The notes beneath the pieces were generated by a model, which saw only the letters and a program-made list of their open reading frames with translations, was not told the DNA's origin and did no database searches. Below are positions 1-7,925 of a stretch of 64,000 nucleotides of DNA, piece by piece; position 1 is the first letter of the stretch; every line of letters starts with the position of its first letter. This DNA comes from Halobacillus salinus (GTDB lineage: Bacteria > Bacillota > Bacilli > Bacillales > Halobacillaceae): the NCBI RefSeq assembly GCF_004684905.1, contig NZ_SRJC01000001.1, forward strand, positions 992,001 through 1,056,000, read 5' to 3'. The translations under genes were made by a program, and so were the position numbers.

Positions 1-84
1 TGACCATCGGAAGCTCGGAGTTTCCGCAATTGCTGCTATGATAGTACCTATAGCTTCCACCCAAGCTGCGAACTGCTCCATCAT
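1..84 (-). CDS. Partial unknown small protein, N-terminus only
   Basis: An open frame reads leftwards off the window edge from two adjacent ATG codons at 84-79. It is preceded by a strong GAGGAGGGGG ribosome binding site. The visible 28 residues begin MMEQFAAWVEAIGTIIAAIAE and look like an amphipathic or hydrophobic helix. I do not recognise the family. It is divergent from the alpha-glucosidase gene, with about 90 bases between them. The RBS plus uninterrupted frame make it likely to be real, but its length and function cannot be seen. Confidence 0.5.
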   Translation of the reverse strand, partial: MMEQFAAWVEAIGTIIAAIAETPSFRWS

Positions 85-110
85 CCCCCTCCTCACAATT
101 ATGTAATCCC

Positions 111-138
111 TTACATCATCTGTTTCTTCCTGTATAAT
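111..138 (+). promoter_or_regulatory. Putative SigA promoter of the alpha-glucosidase gene
   Basis: A perfect TATAAT at 133-138 lies 35 bases before the start codon. A weak TTACAT at 111-116 can serve as the -35 box with a 16-base spacer. No cre-like operator was seen between here and the gene. Confidence 0.45.
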
Positions 139-172
139 ATGTGGTATCTGATGATTACGAGAGGGCGATTAA

Positions 173-1795
173 ATGAAGCGTACGTGGTGGAAAGAAGCAG
201 TGGTGTACCAAGTTTATTGGAGGAGCTTTAACGACACGGATTCCGACGGCTTTGGAGATCTTCAAGGCGTCATAGATAAGCTTGATTATTTGAAGGAATT
301 GGGTGTGGATGTCATTTGGCTTAACCCATGCTATGAATCTCCTGACTTTGATAATGGTTATGATATTTCAAACTACTACCGGATAATGGATAAAGCGGGG
401 GATATGGCAACGTGGGAACGGTTACTTGAGGAAGTGCACTTGCGAGGCATGAAACTGATCATGGATTTAGTTCTGAATCACACCTCCCACGAACACCCAT
501 GGTTTCAGGAGTCCTTATCCTCTCTTGACAATCCGAAGAGAGATTATTACATATGGAAAAACCCGAAGAATGGTGGTCCCCCAAACAACTGGCGCTCCTA
601 TTTTGAGCCATCGGCATGGACTTATCATGAGCCTACTGGCCAATATTATATGCATTCCTTCGCCGTAGAGCAACCTGATTTGAATTGGGAAAATAAACAA
701 ATGAGACAAGAAATGTACGAAATGATGCGCTACTGGTTGGATAAAGGGATTGACGGCTTTCGATTAGATGTTATTAATCTATTGGCAAAGCAGGCAGGAT
801 TCAAAGATGCAGACGAGCCTGAAGGGTTAAGTTACTTAGGTAATAACCCAGGCATACATGAATACTTACAAGAAATGAATGAACAAGTGTTTCGGAATTA
901 CGATATCATGACTGTTGGAGAGATTCCATTTGTGACACCGGAAGACGGTCTCTTATATGTCGGGGAAGACCGAAATGAACTTCATACATTGTTTCACTTC
1001 GAAGTCGCCGATGATATGCCGAGTTGGGATATGCTCCGATTCAAAGAGATTCAAAAACGATGGTACGAAGGACTAAAAGGGAAGGGGACCAACTCACAAT
1101 TTTTAAATAACCACGACCATACGAGGCAGGTGACTCGCTTCGGCAATGATGGTATGTACCGCGTTGAATCAGCAAAGCTGCTCGCGACAATGATTCATAC
1201 TCTTCCGGGAATTCCTTATATATTCCAAGGGGAAGAGATTGGGATGACGGGGGTCCGCTATGATTCTATTGATGATTACCATGACATAGCAATGAAGAAT
1301 AAATACGAAGAAGAAGTGAATAAAGGCCGTGAGCCTTCTAGTGTTTTCGAAGAGTTGCTCCCGTTAAGCCGTGATAACTCACGCACTCCAATGCAGTGGG
1401 CCGACGTTGAACATGCAGGATTCACGGATGGGAAACCATGGATAAAGGTAAATCCGAATTATCCATCTATTAATGTTGAAAAAGAAATGAACGAATCGAA
1501 TTCTGTATTTTATTTCTACCAAACATTAATACAATTAAGAAAGAGGAATCCTGTCATGATATATGGGGATTATACTGACTTGTCAGCTGATGAACCGGAT
1601 CTTTATTGCTATAAAAGGTCTTTTGAAGGAAATGAATGGATTGTCCTTTTGAATCATTCTGACGCAATCAATAATCTCAAGCGCTTAGATTTAGATTTGA
1701 ACGGAGCAGAACTGATTCTTTCAAATTATCCAGCATCGGAAAGTAATGAATTGAACCCACATGAAGCAAGGATTTATGCCCTTTCTCACAACTAA
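173..1795 (+). CDS. malL: Alpha-glucosidase (oligo-1,6-glucosidase type), GH13
   Basis: A cytoplasmic glycoside hydrolase family 13 enzyme of 540 residues, the usual size for oligo-1,6-glucosidase/sucrase-isomaltase. It would hydrolyse alpha-1,6 or alpha-1,4 linked glucose from isomaltose, malto-oligosaccharides or trehalose derivatives. The four GH13 regions are visible: DLVLNH near residue 98, GFRLDV with nucleophile Asp199, the acid/base Glu250 in MTVGE, and NNHD with Asp315. There is no signal peptide. No sugar transporter or regulator adjoins it, so the natural substrate cannot be read from context. An intrinsic terminator follows closely, so it is probably monocistronic. Family assignment is firm; exact specificity is not. 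Confidence 0.9.
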   Translation: MKRTWWKEAVVYQVYWRSFNDTDSDGFGDLQGVIDKLDYLKELGVDVIWLNPCYESPDFDNGYDISNYYRIMDKAGDMATWERLLEEVHLRGMKLIMDLVLNHTSHEHPWFQESLSSLDNPKRDYYIWKNPKNGGPPNNWRSYFEPSAWTYHEPTGQYYMHSFAVEQPDLNWENKQMRQEMYEMMRYWLDKGIDGFRLDVINLLAKQAGFKDADEPEGLSYLGNNPGIHEYLQEMNEQVFRNYDIMTVGEIPFVTPEDGLLYVGEDRNELHTLFHFEVADDMPSWDMLRFKEIQKRWYEGLKGKGTNSQFLNNHDHTRQVTRFGNDGMYRVESAKLLATMIHTLPGIPYIFQGEEIGMTGVRYDSIDDYHDIAMKNKYEEEVNKGREPSSVFEELLPLSRDNSRTPMQWADVEHAGFTDGKPWIKVNPNYPSINVEKEMNESNSVFYFYQTLIQLRKRNPVMIYGDYTDLSADEPDLYCYKRSFEGNEWIVLLNHSDAINNLKRLDLDLNGAELILSNYPASESNELNPHEARIYALSHN

Positions 1796-1807
1796 ATATA
1801 GAACAAG

Positions 1808-1848
1808 AAAAAGGAGAGAAACGCCTAATAGGTGCTTCTCTCCTTTTT
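1808..1848 (+). terminator. Intrinsic terminator after alpha-glucosidase
   Basis: Arms 1808-1820 and 1836-1848 are a 13-bp perfect inverted repeat (AAAAAGGAGAGAA and its complement). A small inner stem GCCT/AGGT sits inside, and the right arm ends in a T run. Confidence 0.8.
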
Positions 1849-1886
1849 CAGTGTTTGAGGCCACAATTGTTTATTGTAAAGGAAGC

Positions 1887-1916
1887 TTGACACTGAAGCA
1901 CACATTACCATAAAAT
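1887..1916 (+). promoter_or_regulatory. SigA promoter of the XRE/membrane protein operon
   Basis: TTGACA at 1887-1892 and TAAAAT at 1911-1916 are separated by 18 bases. The start codon of the XRE regulator lies 24 bases downstream. Confidence 0.6.
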
Positions 1917-1939
1917 GTATAGGTGAAAGGGAGAGGTCA

Positions 1940-2143
1940 TTGAAGAACAACGTCGCATCTTTCAGAAAGAAACATGGATATTCTCAAGATAAGCTGGCAC
2001 AAGCGCTGGATGTCTCCAGACAAACGGTTATTTCTATCGAGAAAGGCCGCTATTACCCCTCGTTGCCGCTTGCTTTTCAGTTATCAAAACTTTTCGGAGT
2101 GGCCATTGAAGAGTTATTTATTTATGAGGAGGAGAAGAAATGA
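1940..2143 (+). CDS. Small XRE-family transcriptional regulator
   Basis: A 67-residue protein that is almost entirely one Cro/C1-type helix-turn-helix. The signature QDKLAQALDVSRQTVISIEKG spans about residues 16-36, followed by YPSLPLAFQLSKLFGV. It starts with TTG at 1940, preceded by GGGAGAGG. Very short XRE proteins of this type commonly sit ahead of small integral membrane proteins in Firmicutes and probably regulate that operon. Here the stop overlaps the start of the next gene by four bases, so the two are translationally coupled. The target is inferred to be its own promoter. Confidence 0.85.
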   Translation: MKNNVASFRKKHGYSQDKLAQALDVSRQTVISIEKGRYYPSLPLAFQLSKLFGVAIEELFIYEEEKK

Positions 2144-2523
2144 CAAAAGACCACTATCCATCCATATATATAGGTGCTGGAGTCATCTTAGGACTTCAGT
2201 GTATATTCATACTTACAATTGGTATCTTAGCAGGCGATTTATTCCCGGTGCATGCGCTACCGTTATTATCTACAGCCATCATGGCCTTCTGTATGAGTTA
2301 TTTGCATCCGCAGTTCAAACAGAAAGATGAGCGGATGCGCCTGATCCGTTATAAGGGATTATTTTTCTCCTTTTTCTTTATGTTAGGCGTAATGTCCATT
2401 CTATTGTTCCTTATAGAAGCGACTGCTGTTTCGCTGAATGCTTCTGAAGTTATACAACTATTAATTACACTCTATATGTCGAGCGTCTTTATTTCGTGGG
2501 TCGTCATCGCAAAAAAACATTAA
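2140..2523 (+). CDS. Small integral membrane protein, unknown function
   Basis: 127 residues with four predicted hydrophobic segments: about 9-29, 34-52, 71-93 and 103-122. A polar loop QFKQKDERMR lies between the second and third. It overlaps the XRE regulator by ATGA coupling. The arrangement matches the widespread XRE plus multi-pass membrane protein pairs, for which no defined biochemical role is known to me. No catalytic motif is visible. Confidence 0.75.
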   Translation: MTKDHYPSIYIGAGVILGLQCIFILTIGILAGDLFPVHALPLLSTAIMAFCMSYLHPQFKQKDERMRLIRYKGLFFSFFFMLGVMSILLFLIEATAVSLNASEVIQLLITLYMSSVFISWVVIAKKH

Positions 2524-2535
2524 GGATGTGATCAA

Positions 2536-2709
2536 ATGCCATGGCTATTCTTGTTGCTGTTTGCAGTCGGCTTCAGTGTGTTGTTTTTCATAACAAAAAA
2601 ATTCACCGTTAAGCGTTCACTTACTAAAGAAGGAGCGATCTATTTTGCTATTGCGACGTTACTGCTATTCATACTTACGGTGGGAATAGTAGCCTTTCTT
2701 CCGTCTTGA
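2536..2709 (+). CDS. 57-residue two-helix membrane protein
   Basis: An ATG at 2536 opens a 57-codon frame, 13 bases after the preceding stop. A GGATG element (2524-2528) gives a modest RBS. The product has two hydrophobic helices, about residues 2-20 and 33-54, joined by a basic loop (KKFTVKRSLTK). It appears to be the third gene of the XRE operon. No family recognised. Confidence 0.6.
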   Translation: MPWLFLLLFAVGFSVLFFITKKFTVKRSLTKEGAIYFAIATLLLFILTVGIVAFLPS

Positions 2710-2739
2710 TATCTATGGCAGGTTAGGAGGTTTATTTAA

Positions 2740-3492
2740 ATGAAATTGACCAAGCATACACAATACATTCGTTCCTTACGCTTGAAAGAAGAAGAGCTTC
2801 CTAATGGAACCTTTCCACTAACTCTTCCAATCTTTCAACAATTCCGGCCTCTTTATTTTCACCCGAATGTGACGTATATAGTAGGAGAGAACGGAATGGG
2901 AAAGTCCACTTTATTAGAAGGAGTGGCTGTCAATGTAGGTTTTAACGCGGAGGGGGGTACGCTTAACTTCAATTTTTCGAGCTTCGACTCCCATTCCAAC
3001 CTGGATGAATACATAAGAGTTTCAAAAGGGACAAAACGACCTCGGGATCATTTCTTTTTTCGTGCGGAAACTTATTACAACGTAGCTTCCAATATTGAAG
3101 AAATGGACCAGGATCCATACGGGGGAGCGAAAGTGATCGATGGATTCGGTGGGAAATCTCTTCATGCACAGTCTCATGGAGAATCTTTCTTTGCAGCATT
3201 CATGCACCGATTCAGAGGGAAGGGGCTCTACATTCTGGATGAACCGGAAGCGGCATTATCACCGACTCGACAATTGTCCATGCTTGCAAGGATTCATGAG
3301 TTAGTAGAGCAAGGATCTCAATTCATCATCTCTACACACTCCCCGTTGTTGATGTCCTATCCGGAGGCTGTCATCATTCAACTTACAGAACATGGAATGG
3401 AAAAGGTATCGTTGGAAGAAACCGAACATTATACAACCATGAAGCAATTTTTTGATGATAAAGACAGGCTGCTTTATCATCTGCTACAGTGA
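2740..3492 (+). CDS. AAA-family ATPase (COG3910-like, ABC/SMC-type fold)
   Basis: A 250-residue stand-alone ATPase. Walker A GENGMGKST is at residues 49-57, Walker B GLYILDEPEAAL near residue 162, and a switch histidine is in ISTHSPLLM near 200. The region LHAQSHGESF replaces a canonical ABC signature, which fits the family of small predicted ATPases related to RecF/SMC rather than transport ABC proteins. A clear TTAGGAGG RBS precedes the start. No membrane partner or nuclease adjoins it. Function is unknown; roles as a single-gene nucleotide-dependent regulator or DNA-linked ATPase are only guesses. Confidence 0.8.
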   Translation: MKLTKHTQYIRSLRLKEEELPNGTFPLTLPIFQQFRPLYFHPNVTYIVGENGMGKSTLLEGVAVNVGFNAEGGTLNFNFSSFDSHSNLDEYIRVSKGTKRPRDHFFFRAETYYNVASNIEEMDQDPYGGAKVIDGFGGKSLHAQSHGESFFAAFMHRFRGKGLYILDEPEAALSPTRQLSMLARIHELVEQGSQFIISTHSPLLMSYPEAVIIQLTEHGMEKVSLEETEHYTTMKQFFDDKDRLLYHLLQ

Positions 3493-3495
3493 GAT

Positions 3496-3530
3496 AAGCA
3501 CAGAGTGAATCAACTCTGTGCTTGTTCTTT
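3496..3530. terminator. Shared terminator of convergent genes
   Basis: Perfect 11-bp arms 3496-3506 and 3513-3523 (AAGCACAGAGT), followed on the plus strand by a T-rich tract. The structure overlaps the last codons of the minus-strand serine hydrolase, so it probably serves mainly the plus-strand ATPase gene. Confidence 0.65.
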
Positions 3531-4547
3531 GGTTACGAGCGCGTTATATAGTTCCTCCACAATATCTCCTATTCCTGAGGGCATTTGATTGATTAGAACA
3601 GTCAGGTACAGGTTCTCCTCAGGGAAATAGAGAGCGAGCGACTCATACCCCTGAATTCCTCCATGGTGTCCTATGGCACAAACTTCATCAGCAACATGGA
3701 ATTGGGCTATTCCTAAACCGTATTTCTCTGTCTCTTCTGAGGTGAAAGAGAAATCTATCATTTCCTTTAGGGAGGAATCCTTCAATAGCTTACCTGTCAT
3801 GAGAGCATGCAGCCACATATTAATCTCTTCTGGTGTTGAGGTCATGGCTCCTGCTGTCCATGGAACGGAAGGGTTATACACAGAAAGCTCTTTTAATTCA
3901 CCAGTTTCTTCCGACAGGTCATCTGTAAGCCTTGAGTGGCCGTTTGTTGACAAAGAAACCGGCGCTTGTGGAAGACTGGTGTTCTTTAGTCCTAGGGGCT
4001 GTGTGAACAATAAATCCAGTACTTCTGATACAGAACGCCCAGTGATTTTCTCAATAATCATGCCTAGAATTATATAATTCGTATTGGAATAAGCATAACA
4101 ATCATCTGACTGATCGTTATCCGTAGCGTCCACTGCTTTTTGCACTAAAAATTCTGGGGGGAGTTTGACATCGGTAAGTCCCCATGCAACTAGAGCCTTT
4201 TCGTTATGTTCTTGGATAATGTAATCTTCAAGCCCGCTCCTATGCTGTAGGAGTTGTCGGATGGTGATAGTTGCAGGAACGGGAGTATCCTTTAGAAAAT
4301 CAACTGCGTACTGATCTAGATGAAGGTCCCCGCGATCCTTTAGGGTAAGTATGGTAGTTGCAATGAACATTTTCGTTAGACTTCCTATTTGGAAGCAGTC
4401 ATCCTTGCTCAATGGTTTTTTAGATTGAATAGAAGTGTTTCCACTTTGGAGAGACAGGGTGTTCTCATCGTTGGTTACACTAATACTAATGCCTGGAATA
4501 TTGTTAGAATAAACGTGATCATCAAGAATTTTTTGGATTTTTTCCAT
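3510..4547 (-). CDS. Serine hydrolase, beta-lactamase/class C-like family
   Basis: 345 residues of the PF00144 fold shared by class C beta-lactamases, esterases and D-aminopeptidases. The catalytic SxxK is SLTK at residues 56-59, the YxN motif is YSN at 153-155, and the third motif is HHG near residue 298. There is no signal peptide or lipobox, so it is predicted to be cytoplasmic, unlike true beta-lactamases. The substrate is unknown; an esterase or peptidase is more likely than antibiotic resistance. GGAAGTG precedes the start. It is monocistronic and convergent with the AAA ATPase. Confidence 0.8.
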   Translation of the reverse strand: MEKIQKILDDHVYSNNIPGISISVTNDENTLSLQSGNTSIQSKKPLSKDDCFQIGSLTKMFIATTILTLKDRGDLHLDQYAVDFLKDTPVPATITIRQLLQHRSGLEDYIIQEHNEKALVAWGLTDVKLPPEFLVQKAVDATDNDQSDDCYAYSNTNYIILGMIIEKITGRSVSEVLDLLFTQPLGLKNTSLPQAPVSLSTNGHSRLTDDLSEETGELKELSVYNPSVPWTAGAMTSTPEEINMWLHALMTGKLLKDSSLKEMIDFSFTSEETEKYGLGIAQFHVADEVCAIGHHGGIQGYESLALYFPEENLYLTVLINQMPSGIGDIVEELYNALVTKEQAQS

Positions 4548-4780
4548 GTTTTCACTTCCTTATCTCTGATAAATTCATTATAAGGGAAATATTGCATAAA
4601 GAAATCGGTCTAGAAGATGAGTTCTATACCAATACGTCGGTTAGAGGGGAACCTACATATAGGAACGTGAATATGTATGGTGAATCTATGAATTGGTGTT
4701 GGTTTAGTGTTTATAGTCATATTTTTGATTGCTGTTGCAGGGACTTTCAAAAGATAAATGACAAAAAGATGATTAGAGCC

Positions 4781-4811
4781 TTTACCTTTACGTAGCGTCA
4801 ACCTTTATGAT
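4781..4811 (+). promoter_or_regulatory. MerR-type promoter with 19-bp spacer and dyad operator
   Basis: TTTACC (4781-4786) and TATGAT (4806-4811) are separated by 19 bases, the elongated spacer typical of MerR-regulated promoters. The spacer contains the imperfect dyad TTTACG-TAG-CGTCAA (4787-4801), like operators of TipA/Mta-type MerR proteins. It lies directly ahead of the MerR-methyltransferase gene, implying autoregulation. Confidence 0.7.
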
Positions 4812-4834
4812 GAAGCTATGAAGGAGGAATGAAC

Positions 4835-5851
4835 TTGCATATCAAACAAGTTGCCCAGAAACTACATACGACGTCACGAACAATTCGATATTATGAAGAA
4901 AAGGGACTTATTAAACCCGAGAAGTCACACAATGATTACCGTATCTTCAGAGAAGAACAAATTCAGTTACTACAAACCATCCTTTCATTGAGGGAAATCG
5001 GTATGTCTACGAACCAAATAAAAAATACGATGGAGAACGGTCAAGAGTTGGATCATCATTTGAATCACCAAAGGTCAATCTTGTACTCAGACCTACTCGA
5101 GCTTAAGGATATGATTGGAGCACTGGATGAGATGATAGCTTCTCCATCTGGAGATCTCTTTGAGAAGGCTAAATTTCTAAAAGAACTAAAAGAGAAAAGG
5201 CAGGCGTGGACCGACCGTTGGAGTTTTGATCAGCAAGCGGTGACGTATAACGTCGACCTGAAAAAAGAAGGGTATGCATTTAATGTCCATGAAGGATATG
5301 ATGAAGCATTAGAAAGAGCTTATCAGCTGATTGATGCAAGTGTTGGAGAGACGGGTGTCGATATAGGGATAGGAACTGGAAACCTTGGTTCTCGTTTCCT
5401 GGAAAAAGGATCTCGAATAATTGGTATCGATCAGTCGGATGAGATGTTAGCCATATGTAAAAGTCATTATCCAGAGATTGACACAAGACACGGACATTTC
5501 TTACGGCTACCTGTTATGGATCACTCGGCAGACTTCATTACAACAAGCTACGCGCTGCACCACGTAGAAGAACAGGATAAAATCCTTGCCCTTGAAGAAA
5601 TGAATCGAATTCTGAAACCATTCGGACGATTGGTAATTGCTGACCTCATGTTTGATGATGACGAAGAGCGAGCGAGAGTATTACAAGCATTTAAAAACCA
5701 AGGAAACGAAAATGCTATCGAAGCGATCGAAGATGAATATTACGCAGACCGTTCCAGGTTAGTCTCAAACCTTGAAAATCTAGGCTTTCAAGTTGATTGT
5801 AATAAAATCAATGATATACTTCACATTGTTTTTGCTGAGAAAAAGGGATGA
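4835..5851 (+). CDS. MerR-family regulator fused to a SAM-dependent methyltransferase
   Basis: The N-terminal part is a MerR helix-turn-helix (VAQKLHTTSRTIRYYEEKGL), followed by a helical stretch and then a class I methyltransferase domain. The domain carries the SAM-binding motif VDIGIGTGNLG and the motif IV-like TSYALHHVEEQ, resembling YrrT-type methyltransferases. The ATG at 4829 is only one base from AAGGAGG, so the in-frame TTG at 4835, seven bases after it, is chosen as the start (338 residues). In ordinary MerR proteins the C-terminal domain binds the inducer; here an enzyme domain takes that place. The substrate is unknown. A MerR-type promoter precedes it and no partner gene is obvious. 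Confidence 0.85.
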   Translation: MHIKQVAQKLHTTSRTIRYYEEKGLIKPEKSHNDYRIFREEQIQLLQTILSLREIGMSTNQIKNTMENGQELDHHLNHQRSILYSDLLELKDMIGALDEMIASPSGDLFEKAKFLKELKEKRQAWTDRWSFDQQAVTYNVDLKKEGYAFNVHEGYDEALERAYQLIDASVGETGVDIGIGTGNLGSRFLEKGSRIIGIDQSDEMLAICKSHYPEIDTRHGHFLRLPVMDHSADFITTSYALHHVEEQDKILALEEMNRILKPFGRLVIADLMFDDDEERARVLQAFKNQGNENAIEAIEDEYYADRSRLVSNLENLGFQVDCNKINDILHIVFAEKKG

Positions 5852-5862
5852 GATTGCCTATA

Positions 5863-5895
5863 TTTACATATACTTAGGTGCAAAGTATATGTAAA
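5863..5895. repeat. Perfect 13-bp inverted repeat ahead of small gene
   Basis: TTTACATATACTT (5863-5875) and its exact reverse complement (5883-5895) flank a 7-base loop. It starts 12 bases after the MerR-methyltransferase stop and ends just before the RBS of the next gene. It lacks a T run and is A/T rich, so an operator or RBS-adjacent hairpin is more likely than a terminator. Confidence 0.65.
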
Positions 5896-5910
5896 AGGCG
5901 GTTATGCATC

Positions 5911-6144
5911 ATGCCAATTGGAAATTGGTTCGACCAAACACAATGGGAACTGTTATTTTCAACAGATGATTTAAACGACTACTATGGTCGTTTAGGCACT
6001 TTGAAAAATGAGGGAATTGAAGTGAAAACAAAAACGCTCAGCTCCGGAAGTGCGCATGGTGGAGGGGCTTCTATCGCGTGTATTTATCAAGTCTTTGTGA
6101 GAAAACCTATACTTCACCAAGCATCAGAAGCTCTTGAGATGTAA
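5911..6144 (+). CDS. Small DUF2007-like protein
   Basis: 77 residues starting at the ATG at 5911 after AAAGGCGG. The GTG at 5878 lies inside an inverted repeat and has no RBS, so it is rejected as the start. The pattern FSTDDLNDYYGRLGTLKNEGI near the N-terminus, then a glycine-rich turn, then YQVFVRKPILHQASEALE resembles small DUF2007 putative signal-transducing proteins. That assignment rests on pattern only. It has its own terminator. Confidence 0.6.
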   Translation: MPIGNWFDQTQWELLFSTDDLNDYYGRLGTLKNEGIEVKTKTLSSGSAHGGGASIACIYQVFVRKPILHQASEALEM

Positions 6145-6172
6145 AGCAGTCCTTAAGCGGGACTGCTTCTTT
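6144..6172 (+). terminator. Intrinsic terminator
   Basis: Stem AAGCAGTCC (6144-6152) with GGACTGCTT (6160-6168), followed by CTTTT. It begins at the stop codon of the small DUF2007-like gene. Confidence 0.8.
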
Positions 6173-6272
6173 TATCGACAAATTTGTATAAAATTCCTAA
6201 TATTCTATTGAATTCTCCGTCGAAGTATTGTTTGATAGTAATTATCACCAGATAGAGAAAGAAGGGATAGCT

Positions 6273-7325
6273 TTGCATCACATGTTACGCGAAGTGAAAC
6301 GGGAATTGCATACGGACCGACTTCTGCTGCGCGCACCACAACCTGGCGACGGCAAGCAAGTGAATAAAGCAATACAATCATCGATCCATGAATTGAGTCA
6401 ATGGCTGCCATTCGCCTATCAAAATCCTAGTGTAGAGGATACGGAAATAAACACAAGAAAAGCTGCTGCTCAGTTTTTGTCTAGAGAGAACCTTCGTTAC
6501 CTCATGTTCTCAAAGAAAAACGGTGAATTTATTGGTTCAACAGGGTTTCATAATATCGACTGGGATATTCCGAAGCTGGAAATAGGCTATTGGATTGATA
6601 CTAGGTACAGTGGGAAGGGATATATGTTGGAAGCTGTAAAAGCACTGACCGACTATGCACTAACAGACCTTGAGATGGCACGTGTGGAAATTCAATGCGA
6701 CCGCGACAACAGTAGAAGCCGGGCTATTCCAGAGAAGTTGGAATACCGACTTGAAGGAACGATAGTCAATGATGACCGTTCGGTGGACGGCGGCATGTTA
6801 ACAGATACGTGTGTTTACGCGAGAATTAATCCAGGGTTAGAGCCAGGTGTTGAGAAGGAAATCATGGAGAATGAAGAAATAAATCAGCACATTTTGAAAG
6901 AGTTTTTCAATAATAACTGGGGTTCCCCTCAAATGGTCCTTTCAAGTGGAAGCTTTCAGTGTGATAGACTGCCGGGGTACACGATCGTTATGGACGGAAG
7001 TATTCTTGGATGCGTCACGTTTGTGGCGGATGAGCAGTTTGAAATTATCTCCCTGAATAGTGTGAAGGAAGGAGCTGGAATAGGCACCGAGTTAATGGAT
7101 CAAGCAGAATCGTACGCGAGGTCCTTAGGTTACAAGGAAGTTAAATTGACTACGACAAATGACAACTTGAAAGCGGTCCGTTTTTATCAGAACAGAGGTT
7201 TTCGTGTTACGGATATTCGAAAAGACGCCGTGATAGAAGCCCGGAAAAGGAAACCGGGGATTCCTGAATATAATGAAAGAGGAATTCCGATCCAGGATGA
7301 ATGGATCCTTGTGAAAGAGTTATGA
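6273..7325 (+). CDS. Double GNAT acetyltransferase (RimJ/L-like plus second GNAT)
   Basis: About 350 residues holding two acetyltransferase domains in one frame. The first, near residues 10-175, is RimJ/RimL-like (HTDRLLLR at the start, later EIGYWIDTRYSGKGY and NSRSRAIPEKLEYRLEG). The second, near 200-350, has VKEGAGIGTELMDQ as its acetyl-CoA loop and TTNDNLKAVRFYQNRGF. The latter resembles a family usually encoded alone. TTG at 6273 sits five to six bases after GAAGGGA; the ATG at 6282 is the alternative start. Substrates are unknown. It overlaps the next gene by ATGA, so the two are co-translated. Confidence 0.8.
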   Translation: MHHMLREVKRELHTDRLLLRAPQPGDGKQVNKAIQSSIHELSQWLPFAYQNPSVEDTEINTRKAAAQFLSRENLRYLMFSKKNGEFIGSTGFHNIDWDIPKLEIGYWIDTRYSGKGYMLEAVKALTDYALTDLEMARVEIQCDRDNSRSRAIPEKLEYRLEGTIVNDDRSVDGGMLTDTCVYARINPGLEPGVEKEIMENEEINQHILKEFFNNNWGSPQMVLSSGSFQCDRLPGYTIVMDGSILGCVTFVADEQFEIISLNSVKEGAGIGTELMDQAESYARSLGYKEVKLTTTNDNLKAVRFYQNRGFRVTDIRKDAVIEARKRKPGIPEYNERGIPIQDEWILVKEL

Positions 7326-7879
7326 TCATAACGAAGTTGTATATTGTGCGTCACGCACACTCTACTTACACCACTGAAGAGAGGACAAGACCACTTTCGA
7401 AGGAGGGTAGAGCTGATGCGAATGCACTCTGTGAAAAGCTGAGTATGTACCCAATAGACATCATCGTTTCCAGTCCTTATCAACGTGCTGTGGAAACGGT
7501 AAAGCCCTTGGCCGATTATTTACATAAGCAGGTCCATACAATGGAAGGATGGAAAGAGAGAACATTAGTGGAAGGAGGAGCGGCGGATTTTCAAAAAGCG
7601 ATTGAAGCAGTATGGGAAGATGAGTCCTTCTCATGGCCGGGCGGAGAATCAAATGTCGAGGCAAGAGACAGGGGTGTTCAAGCTCTAAATCAGTTACTTG
7701 AGAAATACAATGGAAAACATGTTGTAGTAGGGACACACGGTAATATCATGACACTAATTATGGGTGCCTTCGATACAAATTATGACGTTAATTTCTGGCG
7801 AGGACTTAGGATGCCAGATGTTTACACATTGACCTTTGAAGATAAAGAGCTTGCCCGTGTTGAAAGAATCGATTTATAA
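7322..7879 (+). CDS. Histidine phosphatase family protein
   Basis: 185 residues of the phosphoglycerate mutase-like superfamily. The phosphorylated histidine is in YIVRHAHSTY (Arg10-His11), the SSPYQRAVETVKPLA arginine motif follows near residue 57, and the second catalytic histidine is in VVGTHGN near residue 142. The start is the ATG at 7322, overlapping the TGA of the GNAT gene. Members dephosphorylate small phosphorylated metabolites; which one cannot be told. Cytoplasmic. Confidence 0.85.
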   Translation: MIITKLYIVRHAHSTYTTEERTRPLSKEGRADANALCEKLSMYPIDIIVSSPYQRAVETVKPLADYLHKQVHTMEGWKERTLVEGGAADFQKAIEAVWEDESFSWPGGESNVEARDRGVQALNQLLEKYNGKHVVVGTHGNIMTLIMGAFDTNYDVNFWRGLRMPDVYTLTFEDKELARVERIDL

Positions 7880-7893
7880 AACTAATTGTTAGA

Positions 7894-7925
7894 GGCGCCG
7901 GCTGAATGCTGGCGCCCTTTCTTTT
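7894..7925 (+). terminator. GC-rich intrinsic terminator
   Basis: GGCGCCGGC (7894-7902) pairs with GCTGGCGCC (7908-7916), one GU pair, followed by CTTTCTTTT. It separates the phosphatase gene from the convergent RDD gene. Confidence 0.8.

Noticed and set aside
4592-4801. Overlapping open frames on both strands in the gap before the MerR-methyltransferase gene, including a short hydrophobic stretch at about 4696-4760
   Set aside because: No ribosome binding site, and the hydrophobic stretch is preceded by an in-frame TGA. At most a decayed small membrane protein.
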